64,000 nt of DNA. It comes from Branchiostoma floridae (taxonomy: Eukaryota; Chordata; Leptocardii; Amphioxiformes; Branchiostomatidae). The position numbers were made by a program, and so were the translations under genes. How positions within the stretch are numbered: the stretch's first letter is position 1; every line of letters begins with the position of its first letter. Where the stretch lies: contig NC_049994.1 in assembly GCF_000003815.2 (NCBI RefSeq), positions 7,194,995 through 7,258,994 of the forward strand, read 5' to 3'. The notes beneath the pieces are model-generated. The model was not told the DNA's origin and made no database searches. It worked only from the letters and a program-made list of their open reading frames with translations. This document shows, piece by piece, positions 11,843 through 22,845 of the stretch.

Positions 11843-14268
11843 TTTCAGCTAATCCCAAATGAATTTCAATTTAGCAATTTCGTAACATTGACGCGCTATG
11901 ACGATATTCTACTAATACCCTGATGTTCTGAGTTTTAACAGATTTAGTTAGAGTACGTGAATGAATGTGATAGCTGTGTAGAGCACTGTTATCTAAGAGC
12001 CCAGCTGCTAAATATGAAAGTGTTGCTATCTATGAAAACCATATTTAGCCTCTGGCGGTGAAATCCTTAAAGCTTCTTTTTATTAATGTTGTTCTTAGCT
12101 TCAATTAATGTCTGCAAGGTAAATTGGGATATATGATATCTGAACATGGCATCGTCGGTGAATTCTAAACGTTTCGTTTTAATTTTGCTTCAGCTTCGTC
12201 TTCTTTAAAGTTTTCTTTCATAATTGTATAATGTTTCTTAATGTCATGTCACAGTAATTAAATTTGTCACGTAATTGTTTTTGTAGTTGTACAGATGAAC
12301 TAGAGTAAACCCCTTGCAATTTATTTTACACATAAACCAAGATTTTTTTAAGTCGTAAGTAAATGAATACATCATTTCATTTTCATTCTATTTGGTTTAC
12401 CTGGATGTATATACACAGAGTGCATAGCCCTGGATTTCGGGAGTTCCTGAAAACATTGCAATACACAACAATTAAATTTGGCACAATTAGAAAATAGAAA
12501 CAACATTCAGTACAGTCCTATACATTTGTTGCGTTTGTATGATTGTATGTTTGTATGTATGTAGAAGACCAGCGTACCTCGAGAACGCCCGAATTGATTG
12601 TATTGATATTCAGTATGTGAATAGGTCTTGATGAGACCTGGAAATATTAGACTTTGGGCCCCTAAGCGGCCTGTTATGGTACTCCAGCGGAACTTCTGGG
12701 TTTGATATCTTAAATTTTGGCAACGATTTTTGAGTGGTAGACAGCTTTTGCTGCCGAGAGTAAGTGGTATAGGTTTGGGCCAAATAGCGGCTTGTTTGGA
12801 ACTGCAGGGCAGGTTCAGCGTCAGATTTTGAAAGAGAATAACTTAAGAAGGGGTCGACGGATTGTCATGATTTTTTTGGTATGTAGATAGCTTAAATGAC
12901 GCTTGATATAATTACATATTAGTTGTGAAAATTGGGATCTAATTTGCATAATCAAGTAGGAAATTGTTTAAACACGTTCTGTTCCATTATAGGACCATTG
13001 CAACATGTGATATTTGCATAATCAATGAGGACATGCTATAATGTCATTGTGGTAAATGATGGAACTTCTTAATTGTAGCATTTGGAAGTTGTGTATAGGT
13101 CAACATGAGGACCTTATTTGCATAATTGATAACAAACACAATCAATACTGCAGTTGTAAATGTTACAGTCATTTGACGTAGGCGTGGGGTCGTGTAACTC
13201 TAGTTGAAGGGATATTTTGATTAATGTCTTGTAATATATTTGTTTATGGTGGAAAAAACCACAGACGACATAATGAAGATGAGGGGTATCAGTGTTCCCT
13301 TTGGCAGATAAGTTACATGACGTCATAAAGGAATTGCCGGGTCTATTGTGCCCCGTACACACCACATGCCCACACTAACTGCAGTAAGGTACTTTGCCAA
13401 TTACTTTGATTGTATTTTACCAATAAGATAATTCACAGTTCCAAGCGCGCATCCTCAACTCACCTCACTAGTCCTGTAACCCCACCGGCCGTAGGGCAAC
13501 AATACAATGAACATGCGCCTCGGTAAAAGTCTCAGGCCCCTATCTCTTCAACGTAAACTTAGTTTGCGTGTGTGTGTGTGTAGACGTGTTTTGCTGGAAT
13601 GTTTATGTCTTGACCTTTGACATTACCCAGAATCCCTGAAACTGATAAGAAGCTTATTCTAAACATTTCAAACTAGCTGTTTCCATAGTTATGAAGTTTC
13701 CTACCTATTTTGTTGGGAATCTCAATGAAATGTTATGGGTATTTTGATTTCGATCTACGGGATGGAATGTGCCGTGGTATTATGGCCAACTTAATAACAA
13801 GACATGCCATAATTTGCATTGAACTGATTTTCTTTCAATCGTAGGTATCGAAAGGACTCACTTGTTCCCAGGAGAGTGGCAATACAGACAGAGTCCGCCA
13901 GGTGTCTCTTCTGTGCGTTGCCCGCTCACCTTTGGCCCACAAACCGTGAAGGCAATACTACTGTACATGACGGGAGCTTCTGGTGATCACAATCTACGTT
14001 TAAGATATAGAGAATCACCCTTCGGCGTAGGTTTCAATGTCTGTAGAAGTAATGCGGACGCCATCTTGTTTCCAGATTCTATTTTGTACCATAATATATA
14101 AGACCAAACCCATTTTGTAAATGTGTTCAGGAAATTCGAACTATTTCTTACCACATTCGTCGGGAGAATGTTCAATACACAACAAATTATATAATGAGGC
14201 TTTTCTGTGTAATGTCGGAACAGTTCCGTGCAATAAGGACATACAACAATGAAATCAGTAGCTGTGAT
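11843..14268. other. Gene-free stretch with dispersed 'atttgcataatca' repeat
   Basis: From about 12540 to 13140 there is a dispersed repeat with several 'tttgcataatcaatgagga'-type motifs, also found at 22590-22800 and 45818-46075. An open stretch at 13862-14101 has no recognisable domain. No gene called. Confidence 0.5.
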
Positions 14269-14274
14269 TTTATT
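14269..14274 (-). terminator. Candidate poly(A) signal of the minus-strand small membrane protein gene
   Basis: AATAAA on the minus strand, directly beyond the last hairpin-type repeat downstream of the gene ending at 14992. The position mirrors the plus-strand AATAAA at 22414 beyond the other gene's array. Use is inferred. Confidence 0.4.
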
Positions 14275-14665
14275 TTACAGAGGTTCACTCCCCTGGATTT
14301 TTTTAACAGAGGTTTTCTCCCCTGGGCAGTCGTAGTTGTTTCTTTTAAGTACATGTGCGTGGCCTTCTTTCTTCCACGGAGTTTTCTACAGATGTTTTCT
14401 CTCCTGGACAGTCGTAGATCTAGTCTTCTAGTGTTATACATATTCAGCTCCCTTCCTTTCTTCTACAGAGTTTCTTTCCTCCGTTTATTTTTCTACAGAT
14501 ATTTTCTCCTCAGAAAACATATCTTTTTCACAGAGGTATTCTCCGTGGATAGTTGCAGTCTTCAACAAACGTATGGCTTCTTCAGTAGTTCACACTATAG
14601 TTCTTCATGGTATACTCCCTTTGATTTTTTTATACAGAGGTTTACTCCTCTGGGCAGTCGTCAAT
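14275..14665 (-). repeat. Degenerate array of the hairpin core, minus orientation
   Basis: Five clear and two weaker copies of a core that reads on the minus strand about CCAGGGGAGTAAACCTCTG, irregularly spaced (near 14276, 14305, 14380, 14463, 14489, 14527 and 14628). It is the core of the 75-bp satellite at 20131-22310, and both arrays lie immediately downstream, in sense orientation, of the two paralogous small membrane protein genes. Several copies form a 6-bp stem with a 6-nt loop. Confidence 0.8.
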
Positions 14666-14991
14666 ATGTATAAATAAATAGATAACACTTGGTTCCACAG
14701 AATGTTCAACTATAGATTACCATAAATAAACAATGGACAAACCAAAATAAGTTCAAAGTTTTGGGGCCCATTGTTACAAGATAAGTATGGTCCCCTCACG
14801 TGGTTTAGCCCGCCTGCTGAAGCGGTGTACCGGGGTGTGGCGCTTGGAGCCAGCACGTGAGAGTTTAGGGGTTGGATGAGGACCAGTGGTGCCCGGACCA
14901 CTCTACTAGGTAAAGTGCAGCATACCGGGTAACTAAAGGTTCATACCTCTATCCAGAGCCCCTTACACCCTGTCCAGGAATCACATTCAGA
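14666..14991. other. 3' flank of minus gene, SINE-like
   Basis: Likely 3' UTR or flank of the minus-strand gene. The segment 14760-14935 has tRNA/SINE-like text ('gtttagcccgcctgctgaagc', 'gtgcccggaccactctactag') but I found no second copy in the window to confirm it. Confidence 0.35.
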
Positions 14992-16200
14992 TTACAGACC
15001 AATTAACTTTTGTAGGATACGCCAGCCTGATAGAACTTTGACGTTCAGAAGTAGGATACATACGGGCATGAAGAGGTTTTTATGTCTCCAAACTCCCATA
15101 ACGTATCCAATTAAGTCTTTGCAGTAGACAGCATTCAGGACCAGTAGTGCCACTAGGAATAGGATCTTTGGACCAACTGTCGTCTCGCTTTCCCCGTTGT
15201 CGTGTTTAGAACTGTCGTTTGGATCTCTGTCAGTGATGATGTTGACTGTTGACTGATGTCCAGTAGAAACGACAGTGTTCTGAGACCCGACGATTGTGGG
15301 GAGGTGGACGACAGAAGACGCACACATGCACAGCTCACCTGAGGAGGAAAAGTGATTTTAAAAGTCAGTCAATCAAGTAGACCCAAACTACATTCTCATG
15401 AGAAGGAAATGGACTTGGGGGTTTTGTAAACATGGGCCTAGAGACCATACGTAACAATAGCTCTTATCAGGTGTGCGTCATGCGTTGTTCACGTGAACAC
15501 GTGATCAATGACCAATCCATGGCCGTGGTCAAGTTAATATATTTCGTCGGTGAGGCGGATGAAGATAACATCTAAAGCTTCTATACGGTAATGCAATGTA
15601 TTGTTGTTGTTTGAAGAAAACCGGGTAAGGCCTAATCATAAATACACTTTTTTTTTAAAATATGACACCCCCAATTAAAGTTATATTTTTTTGCAGAGTA
15701 TCGGTAAAGCATTTGAACTTGAGAAGACAGGGACGAAACATGACATTTTTTCGTAAGCTCGTAGTGCAGTGAGGCTTCGGTTCGGTTCGCGTATATAGCC
15801 AAGCACATTTTCTCGATAAATGTGCTACTAGTTTACTAGCAGAGGTTTGACTCTTGAACTTTACGTTAGAAGGGCCGCCGGCTTTACTTCACCATCCGAA
15901 ATGCACCCCCTTACGACCTGTCCGAGCTGGGGGTACTACTAGTGAATCCCACTAGTTGCACTAGATGTTGAGGTGAAAAACAAATAATCGGCGTACGTAA
16001 CGATTTAAGAAAATGTAGGGAGTAAACAGGGAACTTTAAAAATGATTTTGTAAATGTAAAAGAAAATGTGCTAGGAATCTGGCCACATACTAAAGACCCC
16101 TACCTTTTGATTCACTGACACTAGATGGAGGCACCATCCTGGAATCGTGAATGTTGTCCGCAGAAAGGCTTCGGCGAAGCATTGGGGGGGATATGGGCAT
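14992..16200 (-). CDS. Small two-helix membrane protein, unknown family (inverted paralogue A)
   Basis: Two coding exons, 16200-16104 and 15338-14992 (stop TAA), join in phase 1 to give 147 aa. The donor is AAAG|GTAGG and the acceptor is a good tract ending TCCTCAG. I do not recognise the family. Visible features: a conserved N-terminal block RRSLSADNIHD, then a short Gln/Asn-Val-rich stretch (GSQNTV...STVNI), then two hydrophobic segments near the C-terminus (ILFLVALLVLNAVY and LFMPVCILLLNV) separated by a charged turn, so probably membrane-anchored. It is a paralogue of the plus-strand gene at 18294-20104, which aligns throughout but has one extra intron. TATA (16299-16293) and a CRE-like TGACGTAA lie about 100 bp upstream. 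Possible RHIM/amyloid-like motif, weak. The gene model is well supported by paralogy; the function is unknown. Confidence 0.8.
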
Positions 16201-16290
16201 TTTGATTTGCTAAGACCAAGAATGTTATATAGAGAAATATAACCTCCTTGCTACGACTGACGACTGACACCGTACATCGTTAGAGCGCTG

Positions 16291-16448
16291 GCTTATATAC
16301 CCGAACTTTACGTCATCTATTTGCGAGAGTTACCAGAGACCAATAGGGTAGCAGATATCTGCATGTTGCCTTGGATACTATACTTCAGATTGACATGAAG
16401 CAAATCTTTTTCACTGGTTCTTCCCAGGGTGCTCTGCCAGGTATTCAT
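16291..16448 (-). promoter_or_regulatory. Promoter of minus small membrane protein gene
   Basis: Reading on the minus strand: TATCCAAGGCAACATGCAGA, ATATCTGC, CTATTGGTC (inverted CCAAT box), then GATGACGTAA (CRE-like, 16308-16315) and TATATAAGC (16299-16291). The same order and nearly the same spacing occur before the plus paralogue. Similarity extends upstream to a shared 'tacctgg', about 150 bp in all. Confidence 0.75.
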
Positions 16449-18059
16449 CTGCCCTGGCTACTGGTCCTTGACAGTCTTCCCGGGGACCAAAACAAGTCCA
16501 AAGTCCTCATGCTGGGCCTATCATTAATTATATGTGTCCTATACAAATCAGTCTAGCTTTTGAAGTTTAGAAAAAACACGTCCATAAAAAGGCTATAAAT
16601 ATGCCAACTCTGTGGCAAAAAATACGACGCCAGGGGGATTTGTTTTTTTTTAGTTTAGTCCGCAATTGATTAAGATTGATTGTGAGTTTCACGCACAACA
16701 ATGTTTTGGTGAATAATTGGTTATGTCGGTGTTTTTCGTGACACCATACACACAGATTTGTTCTTCTTAATTTCTTTATAATTTTCCCGTCTTCACAAGT
16801 ATCTAACTTGTCGATTTTGATAATCAAGTCATGCAGTGTTCAGACCGGGCCGTTTATGTGTACTGCATATTTGTGATTTTTTTTCAATCAAAACATGAAA
16901 CAATCCATCAAACAAATTGTTAATTTCAATGCAACATAAGAGCACACTACACCGAAATTAAAGAGTAGGGGGTTCTTCCCCGTGTGAGTGAATAAAGTTC
17001 ATATTTCCGGATATACAACTCTTCAATACAAGACTGGTGTGTTAAGATGTGGGGCGGTTTACCGGGTATTCAATACAAACAAACGAACAGTCAAACAATA
17101 TGGGCTTCGTTAATCTACGAAAGACATTGACAAAATTATGTTATTACAAAACGTACAGGTCCTTCAGTAGGAAATTAAAACACTTCGTCAAAGTCTGGTC
17201 ATTAGTTGGTATGCTGATAAAATTTCGAACTCCCCTTGATTCCGATGCAATGTCCTTGGGAAGTTTCCTCATTCTATTCACGTGACCAAACTCGGAAAAG
17301 AGGCCGAGGTCCCGTTTTGGAGGATAGCCACACCTCAACACATTAAAGAACCCACCTCATTGAAAAGTATAGGGGTCCTTCCCGGTGTGAGTGGAAAAAT
17401 AAATCTGTCCGGGTATGCAGCTTGTATCTTTCAGTACAAACCAGACGCGGATGTTATGCCTTAAGGCGGTTTACCGGGTAGCTAATACAAACAAGCAAAC
17501 AAGCCAGCAAACAACAAACAAACAGACAAACAGCATGGGCACCCTTAAACTATGGTGCTGTTATTACACTCAAAACGTATAAGTTAATCAGTATGAGTTT
17601 TTTTACCAATTTACCACAATCTTGTTATCAGTTGGCAATATGTCGATAACCTTTGGACCCCCCCCCCCTTACAAACATGATCTTTGCACTTCAATAACTA
17701 ACAACTATACACATAGCACCAGCTATGAAATTTAAAATGGGTACTTTGAACTTGTCATTGTCAAGAAAACTGCATTATTGTGAGTGCTATGGGTGAAAAT
17801 TGAAAAACACCAATGTCACCTACCCTACAATATACACTACAATATGCAGATACCTGGGACACACAGACACACACAAACACATACACACACACACACGCAC
17901 ACACAGAAAGACGCACATACACACACACACACATGGTCTTTTCTCACTTAAACAGTTACAAGGATTTGTATAGTACACGTATACACGTAGCATGGTGATT
18001 TTGACTTGTTTTTTCCCGCCAGAGAACTACATGGCGTTAACAAGTAGTCTGGACAGGTA
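16449..18059. other. Spacer between the divergent paralogues
   Basis: Intergenic region between the two promoters. It holds two copies of a dispersed repeat (16930-17530), a (CA)n run at about 17862-17933, and no recognised exon. Confidence 0.5.
16930..17530. mobile_element. Two copies of a SINE-like repeat
   Basis: Copies at about 16935-17115 and 17330-17530 share 'attaaag', 'gtaggggttcttcccggtgtgagtg'-type text, 'ggcggtttaccgggta' and a (CAAA)n tail. Related fragments are at 39115-39215 and about 49420-49560. Family inferred from copy number only. Confidence 0.65.
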
Positions 18060-18194
18060 AGTACCTGGGAAAGTACCATGGGAACGATATTTGTACATGA
18101 TGTCAACCGTATCCAAGACAACATACACATATCTGCGTCCCCATTGGTCCCTGATGGCCATATCAAACAGATGACGTAATGAAGAGTATAAAAG
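18060..18194 (+). promoter_or_regulatory. Promoter of plus small membrane protein gene
   Basis: Contains TATCCAAGACAACATACACA, ATATCTGC, CATTGGTCC (inverted CCAAT box at 18143), GATGACGTAA (CRE-like core 18172-18179) and TATAAAAG (18187-18194), 100 bp before the ATG. The block matches the reverse complement of 16291-16448 motif for motif. Confidence 0.8.
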
Positions 18195-18293
18195 CGAAGG
18201 CCAGACCAATTTGCGGTACAGTCTTCAGTTAAATCTAACTAGGTATAATCTGTTAGCAGCCCCTCCCCCCCACCCCCAAAAAAGAAAAAAAAA

Positions 18294-20104
18294 ATGCCCC
18301 GTATCCCAGCGATTAGTGAGCTACGTCGAAGTCTTTCTGCAGACAACATTCACGATCTCAAGATGGTGCCATCATCTAGTGTCGGTGAAGTGGAAGGTCA
18401 GAAACTTGACTTGAAAATAGTTTTTTTGTTTCGCAACAGGTTTTGTTGCCGCCATAGTTGGGGCGGAGCCAGAACCGTACAGAGAAGGTGTGTTTTTAGT
18501 GTATGATCTGTATGATCATCATTATGATTTTATGCTTCCTTTCTTACCTCGGGAGTCCGTCCACAGCATAATGATGAATTTCTTATTCAATGTAGGTTTC
18601 TGAAAAGAGTGTCTAGGTCTTCTCAACACGTTAACTTTTGTTGACTTCTTGTTCCCCTTCCTGTATTGTGCCCCATATCTCGTTACCTGCACCGCCATAT
18701 TTGTTTTTCGCCCCTTGATTGCAAGCGGACAATGTTTGCCGTGCTACAGTGTTGTCGGTCAAAAGCGGAACTTGTGGTCTGAATCAAGAGTTCGTTCTTT
18801 ACTTTGTGCTTGGTACTTGGTTAGGAATGAGACCTTATTCTATATACTGTACGACCAAGTAGACTAATTCATTGTAAGAAAGTCTTGTAAAAACTTAATA
18901 AAAGTTAAAAACAAGTCCATGACTTTGAAATAAAGTGTATAAAGATGCATTGGCAAAACATGATTATAAATGACTTGTATGACGTTAGGTATGACTAGAC
19001 AGCCAACTTCGTACGCAAATAATACTTGTTTGTTTCGCTCTTAGCCGGATACCTGTTAAACTTAAATACAGATGCCAGCACTATGGAACAGTGTTTATAT
19101 AATTATATAGCTTATCGTAGAACGTCCATAAGACAATGAGCATGAAAAAGAGGCACTGGGCCAGGTGATATGTTCAGTTTACATTGATTTCAGGAGAGAT
19201 GCGTCAGCGTACGCCATCTTCGCCATCTACCGTCTTCGGGTCTCAGAACGTTGTCATAAATAATGCAGGTTCAGGATCTCTGACAGTCAACATCACTGGC
19301 ATGGACAACGAACCACATGAGAGGTACATTTACTTGTTACGAGACATAATTGTGTTAAATGTTAGAATTATATGCAACCGAGGTACATGTACGAACTAAT
19401 GAATATGATGCAAACTGCGCATTTAATTTGGGGTTCCCGTTGCATTTTGCTAAAATGTTGTTCCTGTTCCCTGTCTGGAATAGCATATTATTCAATCAGA
19501 GATGTTACTTCCAGAATTATTGTAACCTCCCTAACTGAATTGTAAGTTATGAACATAATTGATTAGGAAATTTTATGACTTAAGTGCTTACATAATGGGA
19601 CTTGTAATAAGAATGTACATATGTAAGTAAGTCATCTATAGAAATACCAGTCATATGTATACATATATAGACCTGACTGGCAAAATTATTGCAAACGTGT
19701 CATGTGTGAGTTATTTGCATAGATAGTTTATTTCATGTAGGTATGAGGTACCCTAACTTTTGTTTTACAGTGCAAGACTATACAAAAGTATCATTTGATA
19801 TTCATTGAGACCAATACTTTAATAGACAATGTAGTGGCATATAATAACGTGCAAATTTGTCCTGTGCTTAAGACTTGAAGCTGATGCCAGTATCAACAAC
19901 GATGAATCCGAAGAACAGAAAAGACCGAACAAGACGAAGAATATCCTTCTTATGGCACTAATGGTCCTGAATGTTGTCTACAGGAGAGACTTATTAGGGT
20001 ATGCGATGACAATTGTACACCATACAGATGTCATAATACCTGTTTTTATTTGTATCGTGAATGTACTAGTTGTCCTATGTGTACTAGGAAGATTTAGACA
20101 CTAA
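18294..20104 (+). CDS. Small two-helix membrane protein, unknown family (inverted paralogue B)
   Basis: Three exons, 18294-18396, 19194-19323 and 19873-20104 (TAA), join in phases 1 and 2 to give 154 aa. All junctions are GT-AG (donors GGTCAG and GGTACA; acceptors TTTCAG and CTTAAG). The ATG aligns with that of the minus paralogue. Features: a basic N-terminal block RRSLSADNIHD with an RSxS phospho-site look; a middle exon with VFGSQNVVIN and SLTVNI, resembling but not matching the RHIM core (G-x-x-N-x-hydrophobic); an acidic/basic linker; and two hydrophobic segments, ILLMALMVLNVVY and a 20-residue one from VIIPVF to the C-terminal RFRH. Likely membrane protein, topology unknown. The intron between exons 2 and 3 is absent from the paralogue. 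A 75-bp satellite starts 26 bp after the stop. Function not assigned. Confidence 0.8.
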
Positions 20105-20130
20105 AAACTGAAAGTGAAAGTGCGCATTGT

Positions 20131-22310
20131 TAAGGGGAGTAAACCCCTTTAAAAATCCCTGTGAACAACGATTTATATTGAAGTCATGAAGTATCGTCCA
20201 GGGGAGTAAACCTCTATAGAAAAAAACACAGTGTAACATGGATTTATGCTATTTGAAGTCACGAAGTATCGTCCAGGGGAGTAAACCTCTATAGAAAAAA
20301 TCACAGTGTAACATGGATTTATGCTATTTGAAGTCACGAAGTATCGTCCAGGGGAGTAAACCTCTATAGAAAAAATCACAGTGTAACATGGATTTATGCT
20401 ATTTGAAGTCACGAAGTATCGTCCAGGGGAGTAAACCTCTATAGAAAAAATCACAGTGTAACATGGATTTATGCTATTTGAAGTCACGAAGTATCGTCCA
20501 GGGGAGTAAACCTCTATAGAAAAAATCACAGTGTAACATGGATTTATGCTATTTGAAGTCACGAAGTATCGTCCAGGGGAGTAAACCTCTATAGAAAAAA
20601 TCACAGTGTAACATGGATTTATGCTATTTGAAGTCACGAAGTATCGTCCAGGGGAGTAAACCTCTATAGAAAAAATCACAGTGTAACATGGATTTATGCT
20701 ATTTGAAGTCACGAAGTATTGTCCAGGGGAGTAAACCTCTGTAGAAAAAATCACATTCTACTATGGATTTATATCCTTTGAAGTCATGAAGTATTGTCCA
20801 GGGGAGTAAACCTCTGTAGAAAAAATCACATTCTACTATGGATTTATATCCTTTGAAGTCATGAAGTATTGTCCAGGGGAGTAAACCTCTGTAGAAAAAA
20901 TCACAGTGTAACATGGATTTATGCTATTTGAAGTCACGAAGTATTGTCCAGGGGAGTAAACCTCTGTAAAAAAAATCACAGTGTAACATGGATTTATGCT
21001 ATTTGAAGTCACGAAGCCTTGTCCAGGGGAGTAAACCTCTGTAGAAAAAATCACAGTGTAACATGGATTTATACTATTTGAAGTCACGAAGTATTGTCCA
21101 GGGGAGTAAACCTCTGTAGAAAAAATCACATTCTACTATGGATTTATATCCTTTGAAGTCATGAAGTATTGTCCAGGGGAGTAAACCTCTGTAGAAAAAA
21201 TCACAGTGTAACATGGATTTATGCTATTTGAAGTCACGAAGCCTTGTCCAGGGGAGTAAACCTCTGTAGGAAAAATCACAGTGTAACATGGATTTATACT
21301 ATTTGAAGTCACGAAGTATTGTCCAGGGGAGTAAACCTCTGTAGAAAAAATCACATTCTACTATGGATTTATATCCTTTGAAGTCATGAAGTATTGTCCA
21401 GGGGAGTAAACCTCTGTAGAAAAAATCACAGTGTAACATGGATTTATGCTATTTGAAGTCACGAAGTATTGTCCAGGGGAGTAAACCTCTGTAGAAAAAA
21501 TCACATTCTACTATGGATTTATATCCTTTGAAGTCATGAAGTATTGTCCAGGGGAGTAAACCTCTGTAGAAAAAATCACAGTGTAACATGGATTTATGCT
21601 ATTTGAAGTCACGAAGTATTGTCCAGGGGAGTAAACCTCTGTAGAAAAAATCACAGTGTAACATGGGTTTATGCTATTTGAAGTCACGAAGTATTGTCCA
21701 GGGGAGTAAACCTCTGTAGAAAAAATCACATTCTACTATGGATTTATATCCTTTGAAGTCACGAAGTATTGTCCAGGGGAGTAAACCTCTGTAGAAAAAA
21801 TCACATTCTACTATGGATTTATATCCTTTGAAGTCATGAAGTATTGTCCAGGGGAGTAAACCTCTGTAGAAAAAATCACAGTGTAACATGGATTTATGCT
21901 ATTTGAAGTCACGAAGTATCGTCCAGTGGAGTAAACCTCTGTAGAAAAAATCACAGTGTAACATGGATTTATGCTATTTGAAGTCACGAAGCCTTGTCCA
22001 GGGGAGTAAACCTCTGTAGAAAAGAAACACAGTGAAACATGGATTTATGCTATTTGAAGTCACGAAGCCTTGTCCAGGGGAGTAAACCTCTGTAGAAAAA
22101 ATCACAGTGTAATATGGATTTATGCTATTTGAAGTCACGAAGTATCGTCCAGTGGAGTAAACCTCTGTAGAAAAAATCACAGTGTAACATGGATTTATGC
22201 TATTTGAAGTCACGAAGCCTTGTCCAGGGGAGTAAACCTCTGTAGAAAAGAAACACAGTGAAACATGGATTTATAATATTTGAAGTCATGAAAAAAAAAC
22301 TGTCTAGGGG
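20131..22310 (+). repeat. 75-bp satellite array, about 28 units, with hairpin core
   Basis: Units of 75 bp from 20201 to 22229 share AGGGGAGTAAACCTCT followed by an A-run. Two main subtypes exist: 'cacagtgtaacatgg...gctatttg' and 'cacattctactatgg...tcctttg'. The first seven units are nearly identical; later ones alternate, with a trimer repeated at 20951-21175 and 21176-21400. Degenerate half-units flank the array (20131 and 22300). Because 75 is a multiple of 3, long open frames appear on the minus strand (25-residue periodic peptide); I treat these as artefacts. The array probably lies in the 3' UTR of the gene ending at 20104. Confidence 0.95.
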
Positions 22311-22413
22311 AGTTAATGTCTTCAATTTATGGGATGATATACTGAGAACTTTGCTGAAATTATGAACAACTGTCTAGTTGATGAAACCCATGAACGAAAT
22401 CAGACTGGCCGTG

Positions 22414-22419
22414 AATAAA
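22414..22419 (+). terminator. Candidate poly(A) signal beyond the satellite
   Basis: AATAAA about 100 bp after the last repeat. If used, the plus gene's 3' UTR would be about 2.3 kb and contain the whole array. No other AATAAA is seen between the stop codon and here. Confidence 0.4.
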
Positions 22420-22528
22420 AATGAACATGTATAGAACTGACAGGCTATTCGTTCATTTCTTTATCTTAAACATTCCTTCTTACTAATAAGGCTTTTTTGT
22501 ATCTATCTAAGTATATTAACCTATATAC

Positions 22529-22579
<51 letters not shown>

Positions 22580-22845
22580 TGTGTAGGGGCTAGCGTAACA
22601 GTATAAACATAAATCATGCAAATTATAATTAGGATCTCATGCACATAATTTGTTAGAAAATGCATGCTATAATAGCTTCCTTTGCGATGTCTTTTTTAAT
22701 TTGAACATATTGTTATCTAAGTGGACAAAATGATCAGCTGATATAATTTATGACGACCTCATTTGCATATTCAATGAGAAACGTTTATAATAGGTCACTC
22801 GTCACTCACAAGAGACCGTTTTTTGTCAAAAGTACGCTTTTTTTC
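22420..22845. repeat. (GT)n microsatellite and 'tttgcat' dispersed repeat
   Basis: A (GT)n run at about 22530-22585 is followed by the dispersed repeat with 'catttgcatattcaatgaga' seen also at 12540-13140 and 45818-46075. Confidence 0.75.

Noticed and set aside
13862-14101. Possible exon with an 'MFPGEWQYRQSPPG' start
   Set aside because: No acceptor/donor pair consistent with this frame, no domain, and no paralogue near the plus copy of the gene pair.
20173-22213. Long minus-strand open frames with a 25-residue periodic peptide in the 75-bp array
   Set aside because: The period is a multiple of three, so any stop-free unit yields a long frame. The unit varies by base changes with no sign of codon-level constraint, and frames break at the 76-bp variant units.
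20131-22310. CRISPR-like appearance of regular repeats
   Set aside because: Units are contiguous 75-bp satellite monomers without unique spacers, and the DNA is eukaryotic.
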